DNA from: Methanobacterium sp.
GTDB taxonomy: Archaea > Methanobacteriota > Methanobacteria > Methanobacteriales > Methanobacteriaceae
Direction: 5' to 3'
Assembly: GCA_003164415.1 (NCBI GenBank)
Contig: PLTK01000026.1
Location: forward strand, 1 to 6,529
Length of the DNA: 6,529 nt
The notes below the pieces were generated by a model. That model was given only the letters and a program-made list of their open reading frames with translations. It did no database searches and had not been told where the DNA came from. Position numbers and translations under genes: made by a program. How positions within the stretch are numbered: the stretch's first letter is position 1; each line of letters begins with the position of its first letter. Positions 6,437-6,529 of the stretch are shown here, piece after piece.

Positions 6437-6529
6437 TTAATCTACATTCATATTTTCTTTAATAGAAGTCTTATAAACTCTATATTTAATTCTTTCTAAA
6501 TTATTTAGGCTTTGTAGAAACCATGATTT
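6437..6529 (-). CDS. Possible C-terminal end of a minus-strand gene cut by the right window edge
   Basis: From the last base the minus strand is open for 30 codons and stops with TAA at 6439-6437. The residues (KSWFLQSLNNLERIKYRVYK, then TSIKENMNVD) have a Trp, aromatic residues and alternating charged and hydrophobic positions, as expected of a real protein tail rather than random AT-rich translation, which tends to be poly-Lys/Asn/Ile. A basic tail of this sort would suit a glycosyltransferase, but the family cannot be named. Thirty open codons at an edge can also occur by chance. If real, the gene runs in the same direction as the glycosyltransferase operon, with a spacer of nearly 700 bases between them. 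Confidence 0.35.
   Translation of the reverse strand, partial: KSWFLQSLNNLERIKYRVYKTSIKENMNVD

Overview
This AT-rich window looks like a cell-surface polysaccharide locus of a methanogenic archaeon, most likely a member of the Methanobacteriales such as Methanobrevibacter. The clues are low GC, strong use of ATA, AGA and AAA codons, GGAG/AGGAG-type ribosome binding sites, TATA-like boxes instead of bacterial -35/-10 pairs, oligo-T stretches at gene ends, and a DUF1616-like membrane domain, a family common in methanogens. No rRNA, tRNA or other taxonomic marker is present, so the assignment is an inference.

Left half, plus strand (1-2313). Three genes belong to an ABC-type polysaccharide export and sugar-nucleotide block: the C-terminal part of an ABC-2 permease (cut by the left edge), the dTDP-rhamnose pathway epimerase rfbC, and an ATPase of the Wzt/TagH type. 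The ATPase is unusual. It carries about 115 residues of extra N-terminal membrane sequence resembling DUF1616, joined by a polar linker to a complete nucleotide-binding domain, and it lacks room for the Wzt C-terminal glycan-binding domain.

Centre (2314-2916). This is a convergent intergenic region of about 600 bases. It holds a perfect 11-bp inverted repeat, one small unconvincing ORF of 52 codons, and otherwise AT-rich DNA.

Right half, minus strand (2917-5753). A tightly packed three-gene operon reads, in transcription order, a large polytopic membrane protein resembling DUF6056/GT-C proteins (TTG start), a GtrA-like small membrane protein, and a GtrB/DPM1-like family 2 glycosyltransferase with two C-terminal membrane helices. 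The set mirrors phage gtrA-gtrB-gtr(type) serotype-conversion modules. GtrB-like enzymes load a sugar onto a polyprenyl phosphate carrier, GtrA-like proteins are thought to help move it across the membrane, and a multi-spanning GT-C enzyme transfers it to an acceptor glycan. Together the two halves suggest making, exporting and then decorating a surface polymer.

Right edge (5754-6529). An AT-rich spacer of nearly 700 bases contains the probable operon promoter, a terminator-like hairpin with a T tract on the minus strand, two T8 tracts on the plus strand, and at the extreme edge what may be the last 30 codons of another minus-strand gene.
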